This document shows, in pieces, positions 28,170 through 37,160 of a stretch of 64,000 nucleotides of DNA; the stretch's first letter is position 1; every line of letters starts with the position of its first letter. The stretch is from Corallococcus sp. NCRR. GTDB taxonomy: Bacteria; Myxococcota; Myxococcia; Myxococcales; Myxococcaceae. Below the pieces are notes generated by a model that saw only the letters and a list, made by a program, of their open reading frames with translations, searched no databases and was not told the DNA's origin. The DNA lies in the NCBI RefSeq assembly GCF_026965535.1, contig NZ_CP114039.1, positions 1,922,001-1,986,000 on the forward strand. Direction: 5' to 3'. The translations under genes and the position numbers were made by a program.

Positions 28170-31100
28170 TTGAAGTTCCGCGACCTGTTGAATGGCTGGC
28201 CGGTGCTGCGTCAGTTCGCCCGGGGAGACAGCCGGGCACTGGGCGACACGGCGATGTCGGCGCGGAGCCGCTCGCTCGCGCCGCGCACGAAGTCCGCGGA
28301 CCAGGTGGTGAAGTCCATCTGTCCGTATTGCGCGGTGGGCTGCGGGCAGGAGGTGCACGTGCGCGACGGGCGCATCCTCGACATCGAGGGTGACCCGCAG
28401 TCCCCCATCTCACGCGGCCGGCTGTGTCCCAAGGGGGCCGCCACCTTCCAGTTGGTCACGGGCACGCAACGCGTGCAGCAGGTCCTCTACCGCCGCCCCG
28501 GCGGCACGGAGTGGGAACCCATCCCGCTGGAAGAGGCGATGGACAAGGTGGCCGAGCGCGTGAAGCGCACGCGCGACGCGACGTTCGAGGTGAGGGACGC
28601 GCAAGGGCAGTGGGTGAACCGGACGCTGGGGCTGGCGCACCTGGGTGGGGCGACGCTGGACAACGAGGAGAACTACCTCCTCAAGAAGCTCTTCAGCGCG
28701 CTGGGCGTCGTGCAGGTGGAGAACCAGGCTCGAATATGACACGCGTCCACGGTGCCCGGTCTGGGCATCACGTTCGGCCGCGGTGGAGCCACGACGTTCC
28801 AGCAGGACCTGCAGCACTCGGACTGCATCCTCATCCAGGGGTCCAACATGGCCGAGTGCCATCCAGTGGGCTTCCAGTGGGTGATGGAGGCGAAGGCCCG
28901 GGGCGCGAAGGTCATCCACGTGGACCCGCGCTACACGCGCACCAGCGCGGTGGCGGACCTCTACGCGCCCATCCGCGTGGGCACGGACATCGCGTTCCTG
29001 GGCGGGCTCATCCACTACGTGCTGGAGCACGAGCGGTACTTCCGTGACTACGTGGTGCAGTACACCAACGCGGCCACGCTCATCCGCGAGGGCTTCCAGG
29101 ACACGGAGGAACTGGAGGGGCTCTTCAGCGGCTACCAGCCCAAGGACAACCGCTACGACATCCGCACCTGGCAGTACCAGGGTGTGTCCGGCGTGGTGCC
29201 GGCGGCGGGCCACAAGGAGCTGACGGACGAGCCGGGCGCGGGCGCGGGTGGACACGAGCACCGCGTGGACCTCCGCGACGAGCACCGCGACGAGACGCTC
29301 CAGCATCCCCGGTGCGTGTTCCAGCTCTTGAAGCGCCACTTCTCCCGCTACACGCCGAAGGTGGTGTCGCAGGTGTGCGGCGTGGACGAGGCGCTGTTCC
29401 TCCAGGTGGCGGAAACGCTGTGTGACAACTCCAACCCGGAGCGCACCAGCGCGTTCTGCTACGCGGTGGGCTGGACGCAGCACTCCGTGGGCGTGCAGTA
29501 CATCCGCACGGCGGCCATCCTCCAGCTCCTGCTGGGCAACATCGGCCGGCCCGGCGGCGGCATCCTCGCCCTGCGCGGGCACGCGTCCATCCAGGGCTCC
29601 ACGGACATCCCCACGCTCTACAACCTGCTGCCCGGCTACCTGCCCATGCCGCGCGCGAGCGGCACGGATTCGCTCACGCACTACATCCGCAAGAACAAGT
29701 CCGGCAGCGGCTGGTGGACGGAGTTCCCCAAGTACGCGGTGTCGCTGCTCAAGGCGTGGTTCGGGGACAAGGCCACGCAGGACAACGACTACCTGTTCCA
29801 CCACCTGCCCCGGCTGACGGGCAATCACTCGCACATGCAGACGGTGGCGGACATGGCGGACGGGAAGCTCCAGGGCTACTTCGTCATGGGGGAGAACCCC
29901 GCCGTGGGCAGCATGAACGGGGCGCTCCAGCGCAAGGGGCTGCGCAAGCTGGACTGGCTGGTGGTGCGCGACTTCACGCTCATCGAGACCGCGGAGTTCT
30001 GGCGCACGGCGCCGGAGATCCAGTCCGGGCAGGTGCGGCCGGAGGACATCCAGACGGAGGTGTTCTTCTTCCCGGCCGCCGCGCACACGGAGAAGGACGG
30101 CACCTTCACCAACACGCAGCGGCTCTTGCAATGGCATCACAAGGCGGTGGAGCCGGCGGGCGACACGCGCAGCGAGCTGCACTTCGTCTATCACCTGGGA
30201 CGCAAGCTGCGGCGGCTCTACGCGGGCTCCACGGATCCGAAGGACGCGCCGCTGCTGGATTTGACATGGGACTACCCCACGCAGGGGCCCCATGAGGAGC
30301 CCTCGGCGGAGGCGGTGCTGAAGGAGATCAACGGCTACTCGGTGGCGGACGGGGAGCCGGTGGACGGCTTCACGGCGCTGAAGGACGACGGCTCCACGGC
30401 GTGCGGCTGTTGGATCTACTCGGGTTGTTTCAAGGACGGCGTGAACCAGACCGCCCGGCGCAAGCCGGGGCAGCAGCAGACGTGGGTGGCGCCCGAGTGG
30501 GGCTGGGCGTGGCCGTCCAACCGGCGCATCCTCTACAACCGCGCGTCGGCGGACGCGAACGGCAAGCCCTGGAGCGAGCGCAAGCGCTACGTGTGGTGGG
30601 ACGCGGGCGAGAAGAAGTGGACCGGCGAGGACGTGCCGGACTTCATCGCGGACCGGCCCCCGGAGTACCGGCCGCCCGAGGGCGCGACGGGGCTGGCGAC
30701 CATCGCGGGCAATGATCCGTTCCTCTTGCAGGCGGACGGCAAGGGCTGGCTCTTCGCGCCCAGCGGGATGATGGACGGGCCGCTGCCCACGCACTACGAG
30801 CCCATGGAGTCGGTGGTGCCCAACCCGCTCTACGCGCAGCAGTGCAGCCCCACGCGCGAGGAGTGGAGGCGCAAGGACAATCCCTATCACCGGGCCTGGG
30901 GCGACCCGCGCTATCCGTACCTCGTCACCACGTACCGGCTGACCGAGCACCACACCGCGGGCGGCATGTCGCGCTGGCTGTCCTGGCTGAGCGAGTTGCA
31001 GCCGGAGATGTTCTGCGAAATCTCCCCGGAGCTGGCGCGCGAGAAGGGATTGAAGAACGGGGACTGGTGCACGCTGGCCACGGCGCGCGGGGACCTGGAG

Positions 31101-31433
31101 TGCCGGGCGCTGGTCACGGAGCGCATCCGCCCGCTGAAGGTGAAGGGGAAGCAGGTGCACCAGATTGGCCTGCCGTACCACTGGGGCGTCACGGGGCGCG
31201 TGCGGGGCGAGGGGGCCAACGAGCTGACGGCGTTCGTCGCGGATCAGAACGTGGACATCCAGGAGTCGAAGGCGTTCACGGCGGACCTGCGGGCGGGGCG
31301 GATGCGCTCGGGGGAGCGGGCCGCGGCGGGAGCGGCGCCGCCTGCGCCCGTGCTGCCGGAGGTGCCTCGTGACGTGACGCCGCCTGGGGACACGGACCAT
31401 TCGGAATCACAGGAACCCGAGGGGAAGGGATAG
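28170..31433 (+). CDS. fdhA: formate dehydrogenase alpha subunit, selenocysteine-containing
   Basis: This catalytic subunit oxidises formate at a molybdenum/tungsten bis-MGD centre. It reads through an in-frame TGA at 28737-28739 as selenocysteine (U190): the context NQARI-U-HASTVPGLG aligns with E. coli FdnG (NQARV-U-HGPTV). With the TGA decoded the protein is 1087 residues, close to FdnG. The N-terminal 4Fe-4S cluster uses C51, C54, C58 and C86 (CPYCAVGCGQ, RGRLCPKG). I place the start at a TTG (28170) with AGGAG 5 nt upstream. An ATG at 28254 is the alternative. No twin-arginine signal is visible, unlike FdnG. It is followed by fdhB after 4 nt. Confidence 0.93.
28737..28739 (+). other. selenocysteine codon (UGA) in fdhA
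   Basis: This in-frame TGA sits where FdnG/FdhF-type enzymes carry their catalytic selenocysteine. The reading frame continues without interruption on both sides, and a SECIS hairpin starts 11 nt later. Confidence 0.92.
28751..28769 (+). promoter_or_regulatory. bacterial SECIS element
   Basis: GGTGCCC and GGGCATC form a 7-bp stem (one G-U pair) around the loop GGTCT, 11 nt after the UGA. E. coli fdhF has the same distance range and the same GGUCU loop, which SelB binds to deliver Sec-tRNA. The element lies inside the coding sequence (VPGLGI). Confidence 0.88.
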
Positions 31434-31437
31434 GCGC

Positions 31438-32238
31438 ATGGGGAGCCGCAAGGGGTTCTTCACGGACACGACGCTCTGCATCGGCTGCAAGGCGTGCGAG
31501 GTCGCGTGCAAGCAGTGGAACCAGCTTCCGGACGACGGCTTCCACTTCACGGGGATGTCCTACGACCAGACAGCGCACCTGGGCGCGTCGACGTGGCGGC
31601 ACGTGGCGTTCGTGGAGCGGCCGGTGCCGTTGCAGGGGCAGACGTCGGGCGCGGGGGACTTCTCGTGGCTGATGATGTCGGACGTGTGCAAGCACTGCCA
31701 GCGCGCGGGGTGCCTGGAGGCGTGTCCCACGGGCGCCATCGTGCGCACGGAGTTCGACACGGTCTACGTGCAGCCGGACGTGTGCAACGGCTGCGGCTAC
31801 TGCGTGTCGGCGTGTCCGTTCGGGGTGATTGACCGGCGCGAGGACGACGGGCGCGCGTGGAAGTGCACGCTCTGTTACGACCGCATCGGTGATGACCAGA
31901 CGCCCGCGTGCGCGAAGGCGTGTCCCACGGCGTCCATCCAGTACGGAGATTTGGATGAGCTGCACGCGCGAGCGGAGTCGCGGGTGCGCGACCTGCATCA
32001 GCGGGGCGTGACGGACGCGTACCTGTACGGGAAGGACGCGGAGAATCAGCCGGGCACGGGTGGGCTCAACGCGTTCTTCCTGCTCCTGGACAAGCCGGAG
32101 GTCTACAACTTGCCGCCGGATCCGGTGGTGCCGACGAAGAAGGCGCTGCGCTCGTGGGCCTCGGTGGCGATGGGCGCGGTGGGCATGGTGGCGGTGGCGA
32201 TGGGCGCGGTGGTGTTCGGGCGAGAGGGGCGCGGATGA
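31438..32238 (+). CDS. fdhB: formate dehydrogenase beta (Fe-S) subunit
   Basis: The 266-residue protein has four ferredoxin-type cluster motifs: CIGCKACEVACKQWN, CKHCQRAGCLEACPTGA, CNGCGYCVSACPFG and CTLCYDRI with CAKACPTASI. A C-terminal membrane helix (SVAMGAVGMVAVAMGAVVF) matches the anchor of FdnH/FdoH. It wires electrons from the Mo site to the membrane subunit. It begins 4 nt after fdhA and overlaps the next gene by 4 nt (ATGA). Confidence 0.95.
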   Translation: MGSRKGFFTDTTLCIGCKACEVACKQWNQLPDDGFHFTGMSYDQTAHLGASTWRHVAFVERPVPLQGQTSGAGDFSWLMMSDVCKHCQRAGCLEACPTGAIVRTEFDTVYVQPDVCNGCGYCVSACPFGVIDRREDDGRAWKCTLCYDRIGDDQTPACAKACPTASIQYGDLDELHARAESRVRDLHQRGVTDAYLYGKDAENQPGTGGLNAFFLLLDKPEVYNLPPDPVVPTKKALRSWASVAMGAVGMVAVAMGAVVFGREGRG

Positions 32239-33428
32239 GCGACGACACGCTGTTGGATCGGCTCCAGCGCAAGGCGGACGGGCGGAACATCGACCCGCGC
32301 GCGGGCATCCTGGAGGGCGAGGGTGCTCAGCAGAAGGTGAAGGATCCGGAGCCCGCGCGGCATGGGATGGACGTGTTGCCCACGGTGCCGTCGCGGTCCG
32401 GGCCGGACAGCGCGGAGGCTCCGAGCTACTACGGCATGCCGGTGTTGAAGGAGCCGCTGTGGATCTGGACGGTCCCGGCGTACTTCTACGTGGGTGGGGT
32501 CGCGGGCGCTTCGAGCGTGCTCGGGGTGGCGCTGGAGTCCCTGGGAGGACGGAGGCTGGAGCGGTTGGTGGGGCGCTGCCACGCGGTGGCCACGGCGGGG
32601 GACATCGTGAGCGCGGGGCTGTTGATCCACGACCTGGGCCGGCCGTCGCGCTTCCTGAACATGCTGCGCGTGTTCCGGCCCACGTCGCCCATGAGCATGG
32701 GTTCGTGGGTGCTGGCGGGTTCGGGAGCGGTGAACACGGCGGCGTTCGTGCTGCGGCGGATGCCCGGGATGCCAGGCGGAGTGGGGCGCGCGGCGGGGTG
32801 GATGGGCGCGGTGCTGGGTTTGCCGCTCGCGGGGTACACGGCGGTGCTGGTAAGCAACACGGCGGTGCCCCTGTGGCAGCAGGTGGGGCGCACGCTGCCG
32901 CTGTTCTTCATGGCCTCCGCGACCGCGAGCGCGGGCAGTTTGTTGTCCCTGTTCCCGCACACGGACGCAGAGGAGCGCGTGCTGCGCCGCTTCCGTGTCG
33001 CGGGGAAGGTGGCGGAGCTGTTCACGCGCGAGGCGGTGGAGCTGGAGGCGCGGCAGGTGGCGGAGGTGGGCAAGCCGCTGCGCACCGGTGCATCGGGAGC
33101 GCTGTGGACGTTGTCGAGGACGTGCTCCCTGGCGGGACTGGTGATGGACGTGCTGCCGGGACGCGCGAGGTGGAAGCAGGTGACGGCGGACGTGCTGACC
33201 ACGGTGGGCGCGGTGGCCGCGCGTTACGCCGTCATCCAGGCGGGCAAGACGTCCGCGAGGAATCCACAGGCCACGTTCCAGGGACAGAGGCAGGGACTGG
33301 GTGCGGCCCAGGTGGACGGGAACACGGAGGCGTCGGACGGAAAGCCCCTGAGCTTCCCGTTGCCCGTGCTGGGCCAGGGCTCGGCGCCACGGGCCGGCAT
33401 GCCCTACGCACGGTTCATGGCAACGTGA
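32235..33428 (+). CDS. NrfD/PsrC-like membrane subunit of formate dehydrogenase
   Basis: The 397-residue protein has an extended soluble N-terminus, then eight or so membrane helices of the NrfD family beginning with EPLWIWTVPAYFYVGGVAGAS and including GDIVSAGLLIHDLGRPSRFLNMLRVFRP. It replaces the cytochrome b subunit (FdnI) of the E. coli enzyme and probably reduces quinone without heme. Its ATG overlaps the fdhB stop. Its last 14 nt overlap the convergent mobA gene. Confidence 0.9.
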   Translation: MSDDTLLDRLQRKADGRNIDPRAGILEGEGAQQKVKDPEPARHGMDVLPTVPSRSGPDSAEAPSYYGMPVLKEPLWIWTVPAYFYVGGVAGASSVLGVALESLGGRRLERLVGRCHAVATAGDIVSAGLLIHDLGRPSRFLNMLRVFRPTSPMSMGSWVLAGSGAVNTAAFVLRRMPGMPGGVGRAAGWMGAVLGLPLAGYTAVLVSNTAVPLWQQVGRTLPLFFMASATASAGSLLSLFPHTDAEERVLRRFRVAGKVAELFTREAVELEARQVAEVGKPLRTGASGALWTLSRTCSLAGLVMDVLPGRARWKQVTADVLTTVGAVAARYAVIQAGKTSARNPQATFQGQRQGLGAAQVDGNTEASDGKPLSFPLPVLGQGSAPRAGMPYARFMAT

Positions 33429-34020
33429 CGCCGTAGCGGACCAAATCCTCTGGCGTGTTCACGTTCGCCAGGGCCCGCAGCTCCGGATCCACCGCGCGCA
33501 AGGCGTCCACGGGCAAGGTCCGCGTCCGGAACCGCATCAGCAGTCCCCGCAGAGACGGATCCGCCACCAACGCTTCACCCCAGCGTGACACCAGCTCCGT
33601 ACGATAGGCCGCGAACAGGGGCTCCCACCGTCCGTCTCGCTCGATGCACACCGCGTCCACATCCTCGCCCCGTGCATCCAGCACCACCCGCGCCGCCGCC
33701 TCCGTCACGAACGGCATGTCGCATGCCACCGCGAACACCCACCGCGTGCGCGCCGCGCCCAGGGCCGCGTGCACCCCTCCCGGTGCTCCCTTGCCCTTCA
33801 CCGCGTCCTCCACCGTGCGAAGCCCGAAGCGTTCGTACGGTTGCGGAACATTCGCCACCAACACCGTGTCCTCGAAATGCGACCCGAACGCCCGCAGCCG
33901 TTCCAAGGTTGTGAGCCCCCCCACGCTCAACAGCCCCTTGGCCACGCCTCCCAACCGGGTCCCCTGCCCCCCTGCCAGGATGGCCAGCGTCACGTCGGGA
34001 AAGGTCGCGGATCCGTCCAT
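33415..34020 (-). CDS. mobA: molybdenum cofactor guanylyltransferase MobA
   Basis: The 201-residue protein has the nucleotidyltransferase motif LAILAGGQGTRLGGVAKGLL (about residues 12-31), the metal-binding ACDMPF (about 99-104) and a RWEPLFAAY block, all typical of MobA. MobA attaches GMP to molybdopterin to make the MGD cofactor that formate dehydrogenase uses. It is convergent with the fdh operon and divergent from moeA. Confidence 0.93.
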   Translation of the reverse strand: MDGSATFPDVTLAILAGGQGTRLGGVAKGLLSVGGLTTLERLRAFGSHFEDTVLVANVPQPYERFGLRTVEDAVKGKGAPGGVHAALGAARTRWVFAVACDMPFVTEAAARVVLDARGEDVDAVCIERDGRWEPLFAAYRTELVSRWGEALVADPSLRGLLMRFRTRTLPVDALRAVDPELRALANVNTPEDLVRYGVTLP

Positions 34021-34176
34021 GTCCGCCGACCCTACACACCTCTCATCTCCCCAGAAAACGCTTCATCTCGGGGATTTCGCCAAGCCCCAGAGGGAGGGAG
34101 CAACCGTCGCGCCCATGCCCCCCGTGGACAAGGCACGCGCACCCCGTCGTAGAGTCCGCCGCCCCCTCGCCGACTC

Positions 34177-35430
34177 ATGCCGCTGACTCCCCTCCCCGCC
34201 GCGCGACTGGCCGCGCTCGACGCCATCGCGCCCGCGGCCCCCGCCCGCCTTCCCTTGATGGAAGCCCATGGCCGGTTCCTCGCCGCTGGCATCGTCGCGT
34301 CACGCGCGCTGCCCGGCTGCGACAACTCCGCCATGGACGGGTGGGCCGTGCGCGCCGGGGAGACCCGAGGCGCCAACCGCGACCGCCCCGCGCGCCTGCG
34401 CATCGTCGACACCGTCTACGCCGGCCACCTGCCGCGCCGCGCCCTCCAGCCCGGCGAGGCCGCGCGCGTCTTCACCGGCGCCCCCCTCTCCCCCGGCGCC
34501 GACGCCGTCGTCCGCCAGGAGGCCGCGCGCCCCACCGATGACGGCACCCACGTGGACCTCTTCGTCTGCGTCGAGCCCGGCCATGACCTGCGCCGCGCCG
34601 GCGAAGAGGTGATGCCCGGCACGCCGCTGTTCCCCGCCGGCCAGCGCGTGGACGCCACCGTGCTCGGCGTGCTCGCGTCGCTGGGAGAGGCCACCGCGCT
34701 CGTGCGCCCCGCGCCGCGCGTCGCCGTCGTCGCCACCGGGGATGAGCTCGTTCCCCCCGGCCAGCCCGCGGCGCCCCACCAGGTCTTCGAGAGCAACCGC
34801 CTCCTCGTGGCCGCCCTCGCCCGCGAGGCTGGCGCGGACGTCACGCACCTGGCCCGCTCGCGCGACGACGAGGCGGAGCTGCGCGCGCAGCTGGAGACGC
34901 TCGCGCCCCAGGTCGACGTGCTCATCACCACCGGCGGCGCGTCCGTGGGCGACAAGGACTGCGTGAAGCGCGTCCTCACCCGCATGGGCGCGCGCTTCCT
35001 CGTGGACGGCGTCGCGCTCAAGCCCGGCAAGCCCGTGGCCGTGGCCCGCCTGGGCTCCACCGCCGTCGTCGTGCTGCCCGGCAACCCCGGCGCCGCCACC
35101 GTCGCCTTCGACCAGTTCGCGCGCCCCCTCCTCTTCAAGCACCAGGGCGTCCTCGAACAGCGCCGCGTCACCCGCGCCCGCATCTCCGAGCCCCGCCACA
35201 AGCAGGCCGGCCTCACCTACCTGGTCACCGTCGCCGCGCTCGAGCCGCGCGAGGACGGCGCCGAACCGTGGGCCCGCCTGCGTCCCCAGGGCGCCGGACA
35301 GATTCTGCAGAACGTGGCCGCCCGGGGCTGGGCCGTGCTCCCCGCCGGCCGCGCCGACTTCGCCCAGGGCGAGTCCGTGGACGTGCAGCTCTTCGACTCG
35401 CCGGACTTCCACGCCGTGGAGGCCGCGTGA
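34177..35430 (+). CDS. moeA: molybdopterin molybdenumtransferase MoeA
   Basis: The 417-residue protein has the MoeA domains in order: an N-terminal part with LPGCDNSAMDGWAVRAGE, a MoCF-binding fold with VAVVATGDELV and LITTGGASVGDKD, and LPGNPGAATVAFDQF before the C-terminal beta domain. It inserts molybdate into adenylylated molybdopterin. Its stop overlaps the following mobB-fdhD start by 4 nt (GTGA), so the cofactor enzymes are co-translated next to their client formate dehydrogenase. Confidence 0.95.
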   Translation: MPLTPLPAARLAALDAIAPAAPARLPLMEAHGRFLAAGIVASRALPGCDNSAMDGWAVRAGETRGANRDRPARLRIVDTVYAGHLPRRALQPGEAARVFTGAPLSPGADAVVRQEAARPTDDGTHVDLFVCVEPGHDLRRAGEEVMPGTPLFPAGQRVDATVLGVLASLGEATALVRPAPRVAVVATGDELVPPGQPAAPHQVFESNRLLVAALAREAGADVTHLARSRDDEAELRAQLETLAPQVDVLITTGGASVGDKDCVKRVLTRMGARFLVDGVALKPGKPVAVARLGSTAVVVLPGNPGAATVAFDQFARPLLFKHQGVLEQRRVTRARISEPRHKQAGLTYLVTVAALEPREDGAEPWARLRPQGAGQILQNVAARGWAVLPAGRADFAQGESVDVQLFDSPDFHAVEAA

Positions 35431-36857
35431 AGCCGCCTCCCGCGCTCGCCTTCATCGGCCACTCCGGCGCCGGCAAGACCACGCTCCTGGAGCGCCTGCT
35501 GCCGGAGCTGGCCTCGCGCGGCCTGCGCGTCGCGTACGTGAAGCACTCCTCGGATGCGCACCCGCTCCACCGCCCGGGCAGCGACACCGCGCGCCTGGAC
35601 GCCGCGGGCGCGGTCCTCACCGGCTTCGCCACGCCGGACGGCACCCAGCGCACCACCCGGCAGCCCCTGTCCCCTTCGCTCCTCGCGCGCGACGCGGACC
35701 GCGTGGACCTGGTGCTCGTGGAGGGCTGGAAGGACGGCCCGCTCCCGAAGCTGGAGGTGTGGCGCGAGGGCCTGGAGGCCCCGCTCGCGGCTTCCCGCCC
35801 CGACGTGCTCGCCCTGGTGACGGACGCGCCCGCGCATCCGTCAAATGCTGACTCGCGCCCGCGCTTGCCGGCCACCGTCCGCGCGGTCTCGGACTTCCTC
35901 ACCGCGTGGCTGCGTGATCAATCCGCGCCATCCAAGGTCTCCCGTCCAGAACCGCGCGGGGTCACCCACCGCGCCGTGCGCCGCTTCGACGGAGACACCC
36001 TCCGTGCGGCCGAGGATGACCGCGTGGCCGTGGAGGAGCCGCTGGAGATCCGCGTGAATGGCGACCCCGTCGCCACCACCATGCGGACCCCCGGCCATGA
36101 TCGCGAGCTCGCGGTGGGCTTCCTCTTCGCCGAAGGCATCCTGGATGACGGCGAGGACCTGGGCAGCCTCTTCCACTGCGGCCACCCCGGCGAAGAGGGG
36201 TACGGCAACGTGCTGGAGGTCGTCCCCGCCGCCGGCGCCGTGCTCGACCTGGAGCGTGTGGAGGCCACCCGCCGCGGCACCCTCACCACCTCCGCCTGCG
36301 GCGTGTGCGGCCGCCGCGACGTGGACGACCTGATGGCCACCTGCGCGAGCGTCGCCCCCGGCCCCGTCCTCTCCGCCCGCACCGTGGCCCGCGCCACCGA
36401 ACGCCTGCGCGCCATCCAGCACACCTTCGAACTCACCGGTGGCGTGCACGCCGCCGCCGCGCTGGACGCGAACGGCGAATTGCTCGCCGCCCACGAGGAC
36501 GTGGGCCGCCACAACGCCGTGGACAAGGTGGTGGGCGCCCTGGTCCTGGCCGGCGCGGTGCGCTCCCCACGCCGGTTGCCCACGCCGCCCTTCCCCGCCG
36601 CCCCCACGGTCCTCGCCGTCAGCGGCCGCGCCAGCTTCGAGATCGTCCAGAAGGCCGCCCGCGCCCGCATCCCCGTCGTGGTCAGCGTGTCCGCCGCCAG
36701 CTCCCTGGCCATCGACCTGGCCCTGCGTGCCGGCGTGACGCTCGCCGCGTTCTCAAGGAACGGCCGCTGCAACGTCTACACGGCGACAGAGCGTCTGGAG
36801 CCCCACCCCCAACCTCCGGGATTTCCTCATGACTTTCGCCATGACGCATCCCGCTAG
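35427..36857 (+). CDS. mobB-fdhD: MobB-FdhD fusion protein
   Basis: The 476-residue protein has two domains. Residues 1-165 are MobB, a P-loop GTPase (FIGHSGAGKTTLLERL, then VAYVKHSSDAHPLHRPGSDT) that assists MobA. Residues 190-460 are FdhD, the sulfurtransferase that hands sulfur from IscS to the bis-MGD cofactor of formate dehydrogenase. Its redox cysteines are C291 and C294 (TTSACGVCGRRD). The frame is uninterrupted across the junction (SAPSKVSRPEPRG linker), so this is a true fusion. GTG at 35427 is the start and overlaps the moeA stop. Confidence 0.92.
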   Translation: MKPPPALAFIGHSGAGKTTLLERLLPELASRGLRVAYVKHSSDAHPLHRPGSDTARLDAAGAVLTGFATPDGTQRTTRQPLSPSLLARDADRVDLVLVEGWKDGPLPKLEVWREGLEAPLAASRPDVLALVTDAPAHPSNADSRPRLPATVRAVSDFLTAWLRDQSAPSKVSRPEPRGVTHRAVRRFDGDTLRAAEDDRVAVEEPLEIRVNGDPVATTMRTPGHDRELAVGFLFAEGILDDGEDLGSLFHCGHPGEEGYGNVLEVVPAAGAVLDLERVEATRRGTLTTSACGVCGRRDVDDLMATCASVAPGPVLSARTVARATERLRAIQHTFELTGGVHAAAALDANGELLAAHEDVGRHNAVDKVVGALVLAGAVRSPRRLPTPPFPAAPTVLAVSGRASFEIVQKAARARIPVVVSVSAASSLAIDLALRAGVTLAAFSRNGRCNVYTATERLEPHPQPPGFPHDFRHDASR

Positions 36858-37160
36858 AGGGGCAGGCGTCCAAACGTCAGACCGGCATCGTACATGCAGT
36901 CAGCGGCCCTGCCGGGTCACGGGGGAACCCGGGTGGGATCCAATGAGCCCACCAGACTTCACTGTCCACGCAAGGGAACTCACACCCGACGGCTGGGATG
37001 GGTGTCCAAGTTTTCACCTGTTGTCATGTCTTTCTTGCTGAGCAGTGGTTGCGCCGCGACGCAGTATTTGGCAGTCTTGCATTTCCTCCTGGTTAAACTT
37101 TTCTAGTCTAGACGGTATCCTCTGCAAGAGCCGGAACGTGAGCAGAGGGGGGTGGACACG
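36858..37160 (+). other. intergenic leader region of the eps cluster
   Basis: This 303-bp gap before epsZ holds no convincing gene. Its first half is GC-rich with several possible hairpins and the candidate riboswitch at 36890-37010. The second half (37010-37130) is unusually AT-rich for this genome (TTGGCAGTCTTGCATTTCC, GGTTAAACTTTTCTAGTC) and is the likeliest place for a promoter. Confidence 0.6.
36890..37010 (+). promoter_or_regulatory. candidate structured leader, partial resemblance to ydaO-type (c-di-AMP) riboswitch
   Basis: Two blocks resemble the conserved core of ydaO/yuaA riboswitches in the right order and about 55 nt apart: ACGGGGGAACCCGGGTGGGATCC at 36919 and following (split here as ACGGGGGAACC plus CGGGTGGGATCC), and CACCCGACGGCTGG near 36983. 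Known members have ACGGAGGAACC, a GGGGUNAAUC block and CACCCGACAGCUAAC. The 5' GCCGAAU block is not obvious. This is a visual match only. Confidence 0.3.

Noticed and set aside
28737-28739. TGA in fdhA as a nonsense mutation or frameshift
   Set aside because: The frame continues unbroken, the position equals the catalytic selenocysteine of FdnG, and a SECIS hairpin follows.
28410-31400. Long open frame on the minus strand opposite fdhA
   Set aside because: It is a codon-composition shadow rich in His/Arg/Val/Leu with no domain. The plus strand holds a clear formate dehydrogenase. The same applies to 1684-4632, 18301-19719, 10576-11961 and similar frames.
36890-37010. GEMM-I (c-di-GMP) riboswitch in the epsZ leader
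   Set aside because: A CACGCAAGGG string recalls GEMM, but the second conserved half (GACGCAAAGCC) and its stems are absent.
37070-37090. Sigma-54 promoter (TTGGCAGTCTTGCA) before epsZ
   Set aside because: Only 7 nt separate the GG and GC doublets. The sigma-54 consensus needs 10.
36829-37106. Short frames in the epsZ leader
   Set aside because: They overlap the end of mobB-fdhD or the structured leader, lack ribosome sites and show no domain.
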